Assembly (NCBI RefSeq): GCF_900106555.1
Contig: NZ_FNOE01000016.1
Location: forward strand, 1 to 64,000
Length of the DNA stretch: 64,000 bases
Direction of reading: 5' to 3'
Origin: Nitrosomonas oligotropha
Lineage (GTDB): Bacteria; Pseudomonadota; Gammaproteobacteria; Burkholderiales; Nitrosomonadaceae
Below the pieces are notes generated by a model. That model saw only the letters and a list, made by a program, of their open reading frames with translations. It was not told the DNA's origin and did no database searches. This document shows positions 44,409-55,975 of this stretch, in pieces. A program made the position numbers and the translations under genes. Within the stretch, counting starts at the first letter, position 1, and every line of letters begins with the position of its first letter.

Positions 44409-46625
44409 TTAATGAACGCTGGTATAGCCGGGAATGCTTTGTTGCAGTACCTGCAACGGGTTATTGCCAAGTCCCATTAACCCTTTTAACTCAAGTTGCA
44501 CAAAAAATGCGGTGGTAGTCGTTTGTGTCGCGGTCGTCAACCGTTGCAGTACAACTCGCAAGGCCCAGCAGCACGAGTTGTATTCAAAACCGGCCAAACC
44601 GGCCAGAATTTTATCATCCAGCAATGAATAATTGACCCGGGTAACGCCATGCCAATTTCCGCCCAGCGGCCATTGCATTGAAGTATCGACTTGTTCCAAT
44701 ACACCGCGGGTAAACCGGTAGCCCAGATTGAGCACCTTGCCGGCTTCCGGCTGGTAACTGATACCAGTACGGACTTTCTCAATCCATAATTTGGATTCGT
44801 CCATCTGGACATTCGAGTCGGCACTGATGGTCGGTGTCAGACGTCCGGATATCGCCGCAATGAAGTCCGATCGGCCGCTGGTGACTTGAGGCGGAAGCAA
44901 TAGAACTCTAGGGTCGTTAAAATTGAATTGCTGTCCAACGGCAAGGCGCAATCGTTCGATACCCGTTTCCTGTTCCACGAATCGCGATGTCAACGCAGTT
45001 ACGACACGATTGGCATCATTGATACGATCACCGCCGCTGAAACGGTTCTCGGTCAGTATTTGCGCAAAGCTGAAGTCATTGACGGCGGAGTCAAAGTTAG
45101 GCAAGTAGCTTTGATTCCGGTAAGGTGCGTAAACATAGAATAAGCGCGGTTCCAGCGTCTGAATGAATTTTGTATCCCATAGCTTTACTTGACGATCAAA
45201 TGCAATGCCGCTATCCCAGCTGAAAATCGGTACGGTTCGGTCAAGGTTGTTGCTTTTACCTTCGACCGGCGCTGAATCAAGATTATAGTGCGTATAGTGC
45301 AACCCGAATTTGGGTGTGATAAAGCCGTATTCATTGCGCAATGGAACACTGACACTGGGATAAAAAACAAGGCGATTACCATCAGTGAGCGTCGGATGAT
45401 AAAAATTCGTCCAGCTGCTTTTCATCTCGAAATCCATTTTGCCGACATTATATTTGACGGCATTCAAAGCAAAATGCGGCAATCGCTCGTAGGGAGAAAC
45501 AAACCGTGCCAGCGGATCCTGGAGGGTTTGAAAGCGCTGTGCGAATCCGGTGAAATGCAATGCGCCGTCCTGTCCTAATCTACCGTTGTATGAAACACCG
45601 GCTTGTTGCGACAAGTTGGTCAAGCTGGTCTGAGCCAGGTTAGGGGTAAGCTCACGAAAATACCGGTCGTCAGATACCTCGTTATAATTCATAAAACCTT
45701 GCCAGCCCCGGCCGATATTTTGTGAATGTGTGTATAAAACGCCCCAGCGGGTTCGATTGGTATTAATATCCATCGGCAGAATATCGAACAGCAAATGACC
45801 GTTCATGTTGTTATTGCCGATATAGCGAAGCTCGTTACTTAACAAAAAACCACGCATTGTCATAATCCGCGGTGTTACCGTCGCATCGATATTGGGTGCG
45901 ATATTCAAATAAATCGGCAACCCCATATCGAAACCAGTTTTGGCGTTGTAGCCCGCGACAGGCGACAGTAGTCCGCTTTTACGCCGTCCGCTGTAGGAGA
46001 AATTGATCCACGGTGAATACAGAATCGGAACATCTTTAAACACAACGCTGACATTTTTTGCGGTACCTATTTCTTTGCTATTGTCGATTTCCAGCTCTTC
46101 CGCGCGTAGATACCAATCTCTTTTTCTTGGCGGGCAGGTGGTGTAGTTGGTCTCTTTGATCCGGTAGTGATCTTTGCCTTCAAAATACAAGATATCGCCA
46201 GCGCCGCGCCCTTTTCCTTGTCTCATGGAATAGCGCGGTTCGGTCAATTGACCCACTTCGGTTTTCATATTGAGTTCGAGTTTCTTGCCTTGCAGAATAT
46301 CCTTAGGTCTTTCCAGACGGATATTTCCTTCAACTTCGGCATCTTCGGTCTGTTCGTAATATTTCACGCGGTCTGCCGTGAGGGTATTGTCACCTTGCTG
46401 TAGAACCGCATTGCCGGTCGCTTCGACTTCCTGTTTGTAATAACCGGAAATCCGATCGGCCTCGATGAACACAGGTTTTTTTTGCGGTTTGACGATGGGT
46501 TTAAGTTCGCTCTCAATTTCACCTTCACCTTCGGTTTTGGGAACAACACAACTACCCCATCCGTTGAGCGGTAAAGCGAGGACTAATGCCAGGACAAATA
46601 TACTCGGGATAATAGGTAACTTCAT
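44409..46625 (-). CDS. lptD: LPS-assembly outer-membrane protein LptD
   Basis: From the ATG at 46625 the protein has a signal peptide and 738 residues. The N-terminal OstA/LptA-like jellyroll (KPVFIEADRISGYYKQEVEA, DNTLTADRVKYYEQTEDAEV) passes LPS to a C-terminal beta-barrel. Cysteines lie near the N-terminus (GSCVVP), in YTTCPPRKR and in EYNSCCWALRVVLQR, supplying the disulfides LptD needs. It is the first gene of the operon. Confidence 0.96.
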   Translation of the reverse strand: MKLPIIPSIFVLALVLALPLNGWGSCVVPKTEGEGEIESELKPIVKPQKKPVFIEADRISGYYKQEVEATGNAVLQQGDNTLTADRVKYYEQTEDAEVEGNIRLERPKDILQGKKLELNMKTEVGQLTEPRYSMRQGKGRGAGDILYFEGKDHYRIKETNYTTCPPRKRDWYLRAEELEIDNSKEIGTAKNVSVVFKDVPILYSPWINFSYSGRRKSGLLSPVAGYNAKTGFDMGLPIYLNIAPNIDATVTPRIMTMRGFLLSNELRYIGNNNMNGHLLFDILPMDINTNRTRWGVLYTHSQNIGRGWQGFMNYNEVSDDRYFRELTPNLAQTSLTNLSQQAGVSYNGRLGQDGALHFTGFAQRFQTLQDPLARFVSPYERLPHFALNAVKYNVGKMDFEMKSSWTNFYHPTLTDGNRLVFYPSVSVPLRNEYGFITPKFGLHYTHYNLDSAPVEGKSNNLDRTVPIFSWDSGIAFDRQVKLWDTKFIQTLEPRLFYVYAPYRNQSYLPNFDSAVNDFSFAQILTENRFSGGDRINDANRVVTALTSRFVEQETGIERLRLAVGQQFNFNDPRVLLLPPQVTSGRSDFIAAISGRLTPTISADSNVQMDESKLWIEKVRTGISYQPEAGKVLNLGYRFTRGVLEQVDTSMQWPLGGNWHGVTRVNYSLLDDKILAGLAGFEYNSCCWALRVVLQRLTTATQTTTTAFFVQLELKGLMGLGNNPLQVLQQSIPGYTSVH

Positions 46626-46805
46626 TCTGGATTTAGTGTGCAATGCCTGTCTGTCTGATTCAATTATTCGCAATCCCTGATACCGGATTCATCGCAAAAT
46701 CCCACCGGCTTATTTATCCTAATAACTCAACATTGTACTATTTCTCGTAGCCGAAGTTCTATCGAAAAATAGGGATTTTAAATTGTTCAGAAAATCAAAA
46801 TTCAA

Positions 46806-47150
46806 TCAACGTGCGCGGAACATGAAATAAACCGCACCCACCATACATAACGCGGCCCACAGATAATCCAGTTTTAACGGTTCTTTTAAATAAAACAGCG
46901 CAAATGGCACAAACACGGTCAACGTGATGACTTCCTGCAAAATTTTGAGCTGTGCGACCGACAGTACCGAATAGCCGATCCGGTTGGCAGGAACTTGCAA
47001 CATATACTCGAAAAACGCAATGCCCCAGCTGACCAACGCGGCAATGATCCACGGTTTATGGTTCAATTCCTTCAGATGCGCATACCAGGCGAAGGTCATG
47101 AATACATTGCTCATGGTCAACAATACGATAGTTTGCCCAATCTCGCGCAT
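46806..47150 (-). CDS. DUF486 (DMT-type) small membrane protein
   Basis: From the ATG at 47150 (MREIGQTIVLLTMSNVFMTF) the protein has 114 residues and four membrane helices, in the DUF486 family related to the drug/metabolite transporter fold (KPWIIAALVSWGIAFFEYML, LKLDYLWAALCMVGAVYFMF). It starts 4 nt after the ubiD stop, so it is probably co-transcribed. The transport substrate is unknown. Confidence 0.88.
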   Translation of the reverse strand: MREIGQTIVLLTMSNVFMTFAWYAHLKELNHKPWIIAALVSWGIAFFEYMLQVPANRIGYSVLSVAQLKILQEVITLTVFVPFALFYLKEPLKLDYLWAALCMVGAVYFMFRAR

Positions 47151-47154
47151 GGCG

Positions 47155-48618
47155 CTAAATCCCCAGATCTTGCCACATGGCATCGACCCGCTGCTTGACC
47201 GCATCATCCATCGCTATCGGCGTACCCCATTCCCGGTTTGTTTCGCCGGGGAATTTATTGGTCGCATCCAATCCCATCTTGCCGCCCAATCCGGAAATCG
47301 GGCTGGCGAAATCGAGGTAGTCGATCGGCGTATTCTCAACCAGCAACGTATCGCGCACCGGATCGACTCGAGTGGTGATTGCCCAGATCACTTCTTTCCA
47401 GTCGCGTACGTTGATGTCGTCGTCGGTGACGATGATGAATTTGGTGTACATGAACTGGCGTAAAAAGCTCCAGATACCGAACATCACGCGCTTGCTGTGC
47501 CCGGCGTACTGTTTTTTCATGCTGACCACCGCCATGCGGTACGAACACCCTTCCGGCGGTAGGTAAAAATCGGTAATTTCCGGGAATTGTTTTTGCAGCA
47601 GCGGCACGAACACTTCGTTCAGCGCCACACCGAGAATCGCCGGTTCATCTGGCGGTTTACCGGTGTAGGTGGAGTGATAAATCGGATTGCGGCGCATGGT
47701 GATGCGGTCGATGGTAAAGACCGGGAAAGTTTCCTGCTCGTTATAGTAACCGGTATGATCGCCATACGGCCCTTCTAGTGCAGTTTCTCCGGGGTGAATC
47801 GCGCCTTCCAGCACGATTTCCGCACTCGCCGGTACTTGCAAATCATTGCCGATGCACTTCACCACTTCTGTTTTGGCACCGCGCAGTAACCCCGCGAACT
47901 GATATTCGCTCAATGTATCCGGCACTGGTGTCACGGCACCGAGTATAGTCGCCGGGTCGGCACCCAAGGCGACCGCCAGTGGATACGGTTTGCTCGGATT
48001 CAATAGATTGAATTCCCGGAAATCCAGTGCCCCACCGCGGTGCGCCAGCCAGCGCATAATGACTTTATTCGGACCAATGACTTGCTGACGGTAAATACCT
48101 AAATTCTGCCGGGTTTTGTTCGGTCCCCGGGTCACCGTCAGACCCCACGTGATCAGCGGCGCAACATCGCCCGGCCAGCAGATTTGAATCGGTATGCGGC
48201 TCAGATCGACATCATTGCCTTCCCACACGATTTCCTGACACGGCGCGCTACTCAATTCCTTTGGCGCCATATTCAATACTTGCTTCAATAGCGGCAGTTT
48301 ATCCCAGGCATCTTTCAGTCCTTTCGGCGGATCGGGTTCTTTCAGGTACGCCAACAACTTACCGACCTCGCGCAATGCTTCGACCGATTCCTGTCCCATG
48401 CCCAATGCCACCCGTTTCGGCGTGCCGAACAAATTGCCCAGCACCGGCATGCTGTGCTCTTTAGGGTTTTCGAATAATATGGCTGGGCCTTGCGCTTTCA
48501 GGACGCGGTCACAGATCTCGGTCATTTCCAATGTGGGATCGACTTCGGTCTGGATGCGCTTTAACTCGCCCATCGTTTCTAATTGCGCGATGAAATCACG
48601 CAGATCTTTATATTGCAT
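47155..48618 (-). CDS. ubiD: 4-hydroxy-3-polyprenylbenzoate decarboxylase UbiD
   Basis: A 487-residue UbiD-family decarboxylase that uses prenylated FMN to remove the carboxyl group during ubiquinone synthesis. The E-R-E type residues are in the N-terminal and central segments (for example [20 protein letters not shown] and [14 protein letters not shown]). The start [20 protein letters not shown] and full length are typical. It follows ubiA by 11 nt. No ubiX is in the window. Confidence 0.96.
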   Translation of the reverse strand: MQYKDLRDFIAQLETMGELKRIQTEVDPTLEMTEICDRVLKAQGPAILFENPKEHSMPVLGNLFGTPKRVALGMGQESVEALREVGKLLAYLKEPDPPKGLKDAWDKLPLLKQVLNMAPKELSSAPCQEIVWEGNDVDLSRIPIQICWPGDVAPLITWGLTVTRGPNKTRQNLGIYRQQVIGPNKVIMRWLAHRGGALDFREFNLLNPSKPYPLAVALGADPATILGAVTPVPDTLSEYQFAGLLRGAKTEVVKCIGNDLQVPASAEIVLEGAIHPGETALEGPYGDHTGYYNEQETFPVFTIDRITMRRNPIYHSTYTGKPPDEPAILGVALNEVFVPLLQKQFPEITDFYLPPEGCSYRMAVVSMKKQYAGHSKRVMFGIWSFLRQFMYTKFIIVTDDDINVRDWKEVIWAITTRVDPVRDTLLVENTPIDYLDFASPISGLGGKMGLDATNKFPGETNREWGTPIAMDDAVKQRVDAMWQDLGI

Positions 48619-48629
48619 GGATTAAATCC

Positions 48630-49499
48630 TTAATGCGGAAAAATGAGGAAATCGAGCGCGATCCCGGCAAACACCACCATTCCCACCCAATTATTATGCA
48701 AGAATGCTTTGAAGCACAGTGCCCGGTCACGATTACGAATCAAGGCATATTGGTATGCAATCAAACCGCATGCGGTTACCAATCCGGCGTAATACGCCCA
48801 ATTCATCTGCTGCATTTGCCCGATGATCAACATGATCGCAAGGAAACAGGCATGACAAATCATCACGCCCAACACATCAAAACGCCCAAAAGTAATCGCA
48901 GAAGTTTGGATGCCGATTTTCAAATCATCCGGTTTATCGACGATGGCATACTCGGTATCGTACGCAATCACCCAGAACAGATTGGCCAGCATCAGAATCC
49001 AGATAATTGGCGGCAAGCTATCGGTTTGCGCGGCAAAAGCCATTGGAATGCCGAAACTGAACGCAATGCCCAGATAAGCTTGCGGCATCGCAAAGAAACG
49101 TTTGGTGAATGGATAGCTCGCAGCCAGAAACAGTGCCGGTACCGAAAGCAGGATAGTCAGTTGATTCAAAGGCAGAATCAGCAGAAATGCACAAATACTT
49201 AATCCCGCCGCCAGTAGCAGAGCTTCTTTGGAGCTAACGCGGCCCGCTGCCATCGGGCGATTCTTGGTGCGTTCGACATGAGGATCGATCTTGCGGTCGG
49301 CGTAGTCATTGATGACACAACCCGCCGAGCGCATCAGTACTGTGCCTAAAACAAAAATGATGAAAATTGACCAATCCGGCAATCCCTGCGCGGCAAACCA
49401 TAAACCCCACAACATCGGCCATAACAGCAGCAAAATACCAATCGGCTTGTCGAGCCGCATCAATTGCGCGTAAGTTTTGATTCGATCGGCTATGTTCAT
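48630..49499 (-). CDS. ubiA: 4-hydroxybenzoate polyprenyltransferase UbiA
   Basis: The start at 49499 (MNIADRIKTYAQLMRLDKPI) gives 289 residues, the normal length; the frame upstream overlaps ubiC. It has eight to nine membrane helices and both Asp-rich motifs, NDYADRKIDPHVERTKNRP near 75 and YDTEYAIVDKPDDLKIGI near 197. It attaches the isoprenoid chain to 4-hydroxybenzoate. Start and ubiC stop overlap by 4 nt. Confidence 0.97.
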   Translation of the reverse strand: MNIADRIKTYAQLMRLDKPIGILLLLWPMLWGLWFAAQGLPDWSIFIIFVLGTVLMRSAGCVINDYADRKIDPHVERTKNRPMAAGRVSSKEALLLAAGLSICAFLLILPLNQLTILLSVPALFLAASYPFTKRFFAMPQAYLGIAFSFGIPMAFAAQTDSLPPIIWILMLANLFWVIAYDTEYAIVDKPDDLKIGIQTSAITFGRFDVLGVMICHACFLAIMLIIGQMQQMNWAYYAGLVTACGLIAYQYALIRNRDRALCFKAFLHNNWVGMVVFAGIALDFLIFPH

Positions 49500-50038
49500 A
49501 ACGGTAAATCCAGAATCGCCGGTAAAAATACTTCGGTTACTAAAATCGACTGTCCGTGCAGCGTAAATAACGAACGCCGCGCCCATAGATTGGCCGGTCT
49601 CGAAGATAATCCGGCGCATGCGCGATCATACAAAAAATGGCCGCAACTGACTTTTTTAAATTCCAGCGGCGTGCGTTTGATTCTGGGATTGGTAAACAAA
49701 ACCGTTCCCAGCGATTTATTGCCCAACCCGCTCAACCCCCGCCATGCGCCGCGCAGGTTTTTATGCGCCACCACCGAATGCGCGAATACCACCGGCGTAT
49801 TCCCGCAGTATAGGTAAACTTCGCGCACCATGGCCAACTCACTGGCGCGCAGCCCCATTACTGCCAATTCATCGCCGTAAATCCTGCTGAACGACTGAAA
49901 TACACGCTTTACGCGAAATTGTCCGCAGCGATCCTGGATGCGACGCGTCAACGATCCGCGATCCTGTAACCAATTGCGTTGATGGTATGAAACAGAAGTC
50001 AGCGCGGAATGCCATGCCAGCGGATGGGCTTTGTTCAT
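49496..50038 (-). CDS. ubiC: Chorismate lyase UbiC
   Basis: A 180-residue protein matching UbiC: LTRRIQDRCGQFRVKRVFQS, MVREVYLYCGNTPVVFAHSV and FTNPRIKRTPLEFKKV, then a final ARRSLFTLHGQSILVTEVFL with the conserved Glu. It makes 4-hydroxybenzoate, the first step of ubiquinone synthesis, and feeds UbiA encoded next. Confidence 0.93.
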   Translation of the reverse strand: MNKAHPLAWHSALTSVSYHQRNWLQDRGSLTRRIQDRCGQFRVKRVFQSFSRIYGDELAVMGLRASELAMVREVYLYCGNTPVVFAHSVVAHKNLRGAWRGLSGLGNKSLGTVLFTNPRIKRTPLEFKKVSCGHFLYDRACAGLSSRPANLWARRSLFTLHGQSILVTEVFLPAILDLPL

Positions 50039-50193
50039 CGCGGCAAAGCTGCAAATTGAGATTGTTGCATGATAGAAATTCTTAACCTAATACCCGGCAA
50101 AGTCATACTGAGAATTGTTGGAACGGGATTATACAGCAGTCTTTAATAAACCATATCCGCATGATCCTGCCGCTGTTTCACAGAACAACCGCT

Positions 50194-51126
50194 TTACATT
50201 AAGATATCATTGACCGGCTTTAACACTTCCGGACGATCGGGGTCTTCAATTAACTCCAGCAAATTAATTTCGATATTCCGCGAAATCGCGGTCAATGGCA
50301 GGTCATTCGGCTGCAAACCAAAAGGATCCTCAATTTCGTCGCCGATGGCATCCAACTCAAAAAATGCATAGGAAATCAGTAACACGACAATCGGTGTCAG
50401 TACACTGGTGGTCTCAACCAATCCAAACGGCAGAAAAATGCAATAAGAGGCGACGATACGGTGGATCAATACGGAATAACTGAACGGTAACGGAGTATTT
50501 TTAATACGCTCGCAGCCGCCCAAAATATGGGTAAATTCGTTGATCTGCGCATCCATCACTGGATGATTGAGTCCACTTAACCACTGTTGCTGGCGTGCGG
50601 CTGCAAGATCGCGGCTCAGTTGCTGCAAAATCGCTAACGGGCGGTGTGACGATTTGAGCACTTGAGCCAGGTCTTCCGGCGATAGAAATTTTTTGATTTC
50701 CTCCGCGGGATCTTCCTTGCGCAAGTGGCAACGTAATGCATGCGCATAGGCAATCACACGTTTGACAAATATTTCACGAAAATGCCGTACTGCTTCGGTA
50801 TCGTGCGAGGATTCGATCAGAAAGCATGTTTGGCGGGCCAGAGTTCGCGAGGCGTTGGCTAACGCACCCCAAAGCTTACGTCCTTCCCAGAATTTATCGT
50901 ACGAAGCGCTGTTGCGGAAACCCAGAAATATACCCAGCGCAACGCCAATCAGCAAAAAAGGAGTTGTCGTGAGCGTGTATGCTTGAATGTCATAGCGTAG
51001 CTCAACATAAGTAACGATCATCGCGGAAATAGTGACCGTGAGAATACGCGGCCACGTCACCATGAAACTACTGCCTCTGAAATGAAACAGCAGCCGTGTC
51101 CATGAGACTTTATCCTTAACAATCAT
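50194..51126 (-). CDS. Bestrophin-family anion channel-like protein
   Basis: The 310-residue protein begins MIVKDKVSWTRLLFHFRGSS and has the bestrophin pattern: FRNSASYDKFWEGRKLWGAL near residue 70, two pairs of membrane helices, and the end IEDPFGLQPNDLPLTAISRN. The family forms pentameric anion channels in the inner membrane. Single gene between ubiC and recG. Confidence 0.92.
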   Translation of the reverse strand: MIVKDKVSWTRLLFHFRGSSFMVTWPRILTVTISAMIVTYVELRYDIQAYTLTTTPFLLIGVALGIFLGFRNSASYDKFWEGRKLWGALANASRTLARQTCFLIESSHDTEAVRHFREIFVKRVIAYAHALRCHLRKEDPAEEIKKFLSPEDLAQVLKSSHRPLAILQQLSRDLAAARQQQWLSGLNHPVMDAQINEFTHILGGCERIKNTPLPFSYSVLIHRIVASYCIFLPFGLVETTSVLTPIVVLLISYAFFELDAIGDEIEDPFGLQPNDLPLTAISRNIEINLLELIEDPDRPEVLKPVNDILM

Positions 51127-51221
51127 GATAGTAATGATCCTTCGTTGTTTGATTCAATCTATTCATTTGATCTTAACCGGTAGAAGATGGCAGCGTATCG
51201 CTGCCGGTAATCCATGTGTAT

Positions 51222-53255
51222 TCATACCCGCAAATATTCCGTTTTATCCCCCAACCACCGCTCAATATGCCGCTGCGCCAAATCCGGATGGCAATTCAGC
51301 ATTTCTTCCGCTGCGGCTTGCGCAGCCGTGAGTAACTCGACATCTTGTTCCAGATTGGCGAAACGCAGCATCGGCACGCCGCTCTGCCGCGCCCCCAGGA
51401 ATTCTCCCGGGCCGCGCAAATTCAAATCCTGGCGCGCGATTTCAAAACCATCCGTATGCTCGAAAATGATTTTGAGCCGCTTACGGGCGATTTCGGATAG
51501 CGGTTGCTGAAACAGCAAAATACAGATACTGGCTTCCGATCCGCGCCCGACACGGCCGCGCAGCTGATGTAATTGCGATAACCCCATGCGCTCGGCGTTT
51601 TCGATCACCATCAGCGATGCATTCGGTACATCCACACCGACTTCAATGACAGTCGTTGCCACCAGTAATTGGATTTCTCCTTGCTTGAACGCTGCCATCA
51701 TCGCGGCTTTTTCCTGTGCGGGCAAGCGTCCATGCACTAACCCGATGCGCAAATGCGGAAATACCTGATTCAGACTCTCGCAAGTTTCCAGCGCGGTTTG
51801 CAGTTGTAAAACTTCGGATTCCTCGATCAACGGACAAACCCAATAGACCTGCTTGCCTTGCTCGCAGGCATGTTGTATGCGGGCAATAACTTCGTCACGG
51901 CGGTTATCGGCGATCAATTTGGTTACGACCGGCGATCGGCCTGGCGGCAATTCATCGATAACCGATACGTCCAGATCGGCAAAATAGCTCATCGACAACG
52001 TGCGTGGAATCGGTGTGGCGCTCATCATCAACTGGTGCGGCACTTGATCGGATTGCGCGCCTTTCATGCGCAACGCCAGGCGCTGATGCACACCGAAACG
52101 GTGCTGCTCGTCGATGATGGCCAAGCCCAATCGATGAAATATCACTTGATCTTGGAACAGTGCGTGCGTACCGGCAGCCAGTTGCGCGGCGCCGGATGCG
52201 ATGTCATCCAGCACGGCTTGCTTCTCTTTCTTCTTTTGACTGCTGGACAACCAAGCCACCTTAATTCCCAACGGCTCAAACCAGCTGGTTAATTTCTGAA
52301 AATGCTGCTCGGCAAGAATCTCGGTCGGTGCCATGATCGCCGCCTGATAACCGTTTTCAATCGCCTGTAACGCAGCCAACGCGGCCACGATTGTTTTGCC
52401 GCTGCCAACATCGCCTTGCAACAAACGCTGCATCGGATACGCAGATGCCAAATCGCGGCTAATTTCGGCGGAAACCCTGATTTGCGCGGTTGTCAGCGCA
52501 AAATTCAATTGTGCGAGAAATTGCTGTTTCAAATTGTCTTTTTGCGCCAACGCTGGCGCGGAATGGCTGCGCCGTTGCCGGTAGTGCAAACGCATCGATA
52601 ATTGCTGCGCCAGCAATTCGTCGAACTTGATGCGTCGCCAGGCCGGATGCGTGCGTGTTTGCAGCGCTTCGATCGATACCTCGGGCGGCGGATTATGCAA
52701 GCACATCACACTTTCCCGGAAATCCGCCAGCCGATACTTGCCGATAATGCGGTCAGGCACGGTTTCGGTCAGCATGTGCTGTCCATTCTGCAGAGCTTGT
52801 GCGATTAATTTGGCAAGAATTTTTTGCGTCAAACCTGCTGTCGTGGGATAAATCGGCGTCATGGTATCCGCCAGAGATTCTCCGTCCCGGACGATGCGAC
52901 ACTTGGGATGCACCATTTCGGCACCGAAAAAACCGCTGCGAATCTCACCCAATAACCGCACACGCTTTCCTACCGCATACGTTTTAATTTGACTGCCGTA
53001 GAAATTCAGAAAGCGCATCACCAAAACACCGCTGTTGTCTTCAACCTGACAAACCAGTTGCCGTCTGGGACGAAAAACCACTTCATTATGAATAATAATA
53101 CCTTCGACCTGCACTGTTTGCCCTGGCGGTGCATCAGCGATGGGGAACAGATGCGTTTCATCTTCATAACGAATCGGCAGGTGCAAAATCAAATCCAGTT
53201 CGGTATCAATGCCCAAACGGGATAATTTTTCCTGCACCTGCGTGCTGGCAGTCAC
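51222..53255 (-). CDS. recG: ATP-dependent DNA helicase RecG
   Basis: 677 residues: N-terminal wedge/OB domain (PGQTVQVEGIIIHNEVVFRP), then a DExH helicase core with Walker A LQGDVGSGKTIVA near 293, Walker B LAIIDEQHRFG near 390, motif III MSATPIPRT, and motif VI region LRGRVGRGSEAS near 580. It remodels stalled forks and branch structures. It starts 11 nt after ridA. Confidence 0.98.
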   Translation of the reverse strand: MTASTQVQEKLSRLGIDTELDLILHLPIRYEDETHLFPIADAPPGQTVQVEGIIIHNEVVFRPRRQLVCQVEDNSGVLVMRFLNFYGSQIKTYAVGKRVRLLGEIRSGFFGAEMVHPKCRIVRDGESLADTMTPIYPTTAGLTQKILAKLIAQALQNGQHMLTETVPDRIIGKYRLADFRESVMCLHNPPPEVSIEALQTRTHPAWRRIKFDELLAQQLSMRLHYRQRRSHSAPALAQKDNLKQQFLAQLNFALTTAQIRVSAEISRDLASAYPMQRLLQGDVGSGKTIVAALAALQAIENGYQAAIMAPTEILAEQHFQKLTSWFEPLGIKVAWLSSSQKKKEKQAVLDDIASGAAQLAAGTHALFQDQVIFHRLGLAIIDEQHRFGVHQRLALRMKGAQSDQVPHQLMMSATPIPRTLSMSYFADLDVSVIDELPPGRSPVVTKLIADNRRDEVIARIQHACEQGKQVYWVCPLIEESEVLQLQTALETCESLNQVFPHLRIGLVHGRLPAQEKAAMMAAFKQGEIQLLVATTVIEVGVDVPNASLMVIENAERMGLSQLHQLRGRVGRGSEASICILLFQQPLSEIARKRLKIIFEHTDGFEIARQDLNLRGPGEFLGARQSGVPMLRFANLEQDVELLTAAQAAAEEMLNCHPDLAQRHIERWLGDKTEYLRV

Positions 53256-53266
53256 TGAGTGACTGA

Positions 53267-53659
53267 TCAGCTTTGCAACACCATGACTGCATCCATTTCC
53301 ACTAGCGCATCACGCGGTAGTGCTTTGACACCGACGGCGGCACGGGCCGGATAGGGTTGGGAAAAATGACTGGACATGATTTCATTGACCAGCGCGAAAT
53401 TGCCGAGATCGGTGAGATATATATTGAGTTTCACAATATCGTTCAATCCGCCGTCACTGGCTGCCGCGACTGCTTTCAAGTTGGAAAATACCTGTTGTAT
53501 CTGCGCTTCAATCCCGTCCGCCATTCGCATGCTGACCGGATTCAGTCCGATCTGTCCCGACAGATAGATGGTATACCCTCCTCCCCGTACCCGCACTGCT
53601 TGCGAATAAGTGCCGATGGCTTGTGGTGCATCGGCGGTATGGATAATTTGCTTGGTCAT
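53267..53659 (-). CDS. ridA: RidA family enamine/imine deaminase
   Basis: A 130-residue YjgF/RidA protein with HTADAPQAIGTYSQAVRV, IYLSGQIGLNP near 30, VVKLNIYLTDL near 85 and YPARAAVGVKALPRDALVEM at the end; the active-site Arg is R104 in this segment. It clears reactive enamines released by PLP enzymes. The family form YjgF lies beside recG in other betaproteobacteria. Confidence 0.95.
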   Translation of the reverse strand: MTKQIIHTADAPQAIGTYSQAVRVRGGGYTIYLSGQIGLNPVSMRMADGIEAQIQQVFSNLKAVAAASDGGLNDIVKLNIYLTDLGNFALVNEIMSSHFSQPYPARAAVGVKALPRDALVEMDAVMVLQS

Positions 53660-53800
53660 TTTTTCTCCTGATGAAATTGATTCCGTATTTTTTGTTATAG
53701 TTGGCGCCCGCGAATAACCTTAACCGCACTATTACGGTATGATGCAGTTAACTTGGGCACATTTCAACCAGGCCGGAATTTTAATCGAAACTTCATTTGA

Positions 53801-55063
<1,263 letters not shown>

Positions 55064-55064
55064 A

Positions 55065-55092
55065 AAAGGCTTTTGCCATCGCAAAAGCCTTT
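55065..55092 (+). terminator. Rho-independent terminator of murA
   Basis: AAAGGCTTTTGC (55065-55076) and GCAAAAGCCTTT (55081-55092) form a perfect 12-bp stem with a 4-nt loop, 1 nt after the stop. A- and T-runs on both sides let it serve both directions. Confidence 0.9.
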
Positions 55093-55137
55093 CATTCATT
55101 GCAACAAGTCTTAAACCGCGTGCGCGGTCAATCTTTA

Positions 55138-55752
55138 TTAGAATTTAGGTTGTTTGTAGCTGACAACCAAAGTAGCGATTTTCTTGTTCAACCCCATGAC
55201 TGGAACGACCAGAATTTTTTTACCATCGACATCCGATCTAACCGAAATCTTTTGTAAATTTAGAATTTCTTTCGGAAATATTTCCGTGCCTTTTGCTTCT
55301 TCCAGACGTTTATCAGTGGAAACTAGCAATTGCCCATCTTCACCGATCAATACCACACGTTCGGTATCTTTCATTCTGACGATTTCACTCAAATATTGAT
55401 CGATTTGGTCAACATTGTTGCGGATTAGTTCACCACGCACTGCCCAAGATAAAACTTGCCCGAAGCGTTCTTCCTCCTTCACGTATTGCTGATCGGCGTA
55501 TTCCCGGGCTTGTTGTGTGATAATCGTACGTTCGCTTTCAAGCTTCTTCGCCATATCGGATTCCACTTTGCTAACGGCGATCATTTTCCATGCAATGACG
55601 ACGATAATCAGTCCGACCAATGCGCCGGCATACTTTGCGGGCAATTGCATTGTCGGGATTTGTGCCATCCATTCGAACTTCGAATTGAATTGTGAGAATA
55701 AATTATCAGCTTTGGATTGTTGGTTTGGATTTTGTCTATTGTAATCCGACAT
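55138..55752 (-). CDS. Membrane-anchored hypothetical protein (204 aa)
   Basis: A Gln/Asn-rich N-terminus, one membrane helix near 41-57 (YAGALVGLIIVVIAWKM), a coiled coil, and a C-terminal domain (RVVLIGEDGQLLVSTDKRLE, VDGKKILVVPVMGLNKKIAT) that resembles a small periplasmic sensor (dCache/PAS-like) domain. No output domain is present. No family was recognised. It is separated from murA by a terminator and is a single gene. Confidence 0.7.
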   Translation of the reverse strand: MSDYNRQNPNQQSKADNLFSQFNSKFEWMAQIPTMQLPAKYAGALVGLIIVVIAWKMIAVSKVESDMAKKLESERTIITQQAREYADQQYVKEEERFGQVLSWAVRGELIRNNVDQIDQYLSEIVRMKDTERVVLIGEDGQLLVSTDKRLEEAKGTEIFPKEILNLQKISVRSDVDGKKILVVPVMGLNKKIATLVVSYKQPKF

Positions 55753-55975
55753 GAATAACTCCTTGTGTTATGGGTGGCAGAGGAAAACGCGAATTATCCA
55801 CTAATACGTATGGAAGGAAAAGTAGCGAGTATCAATTAACTGAAATGATTGCGTGCTGCGTACCGGGAAATTGGGAAAAATCGCACCAGCACAAAATAAC
55901 CGGTTGGGTATTTATGTTTTATAATGCCGCCTGTTAATGTTTTGATCAGAAAACAAAGGAATAAAGAGCCACGTA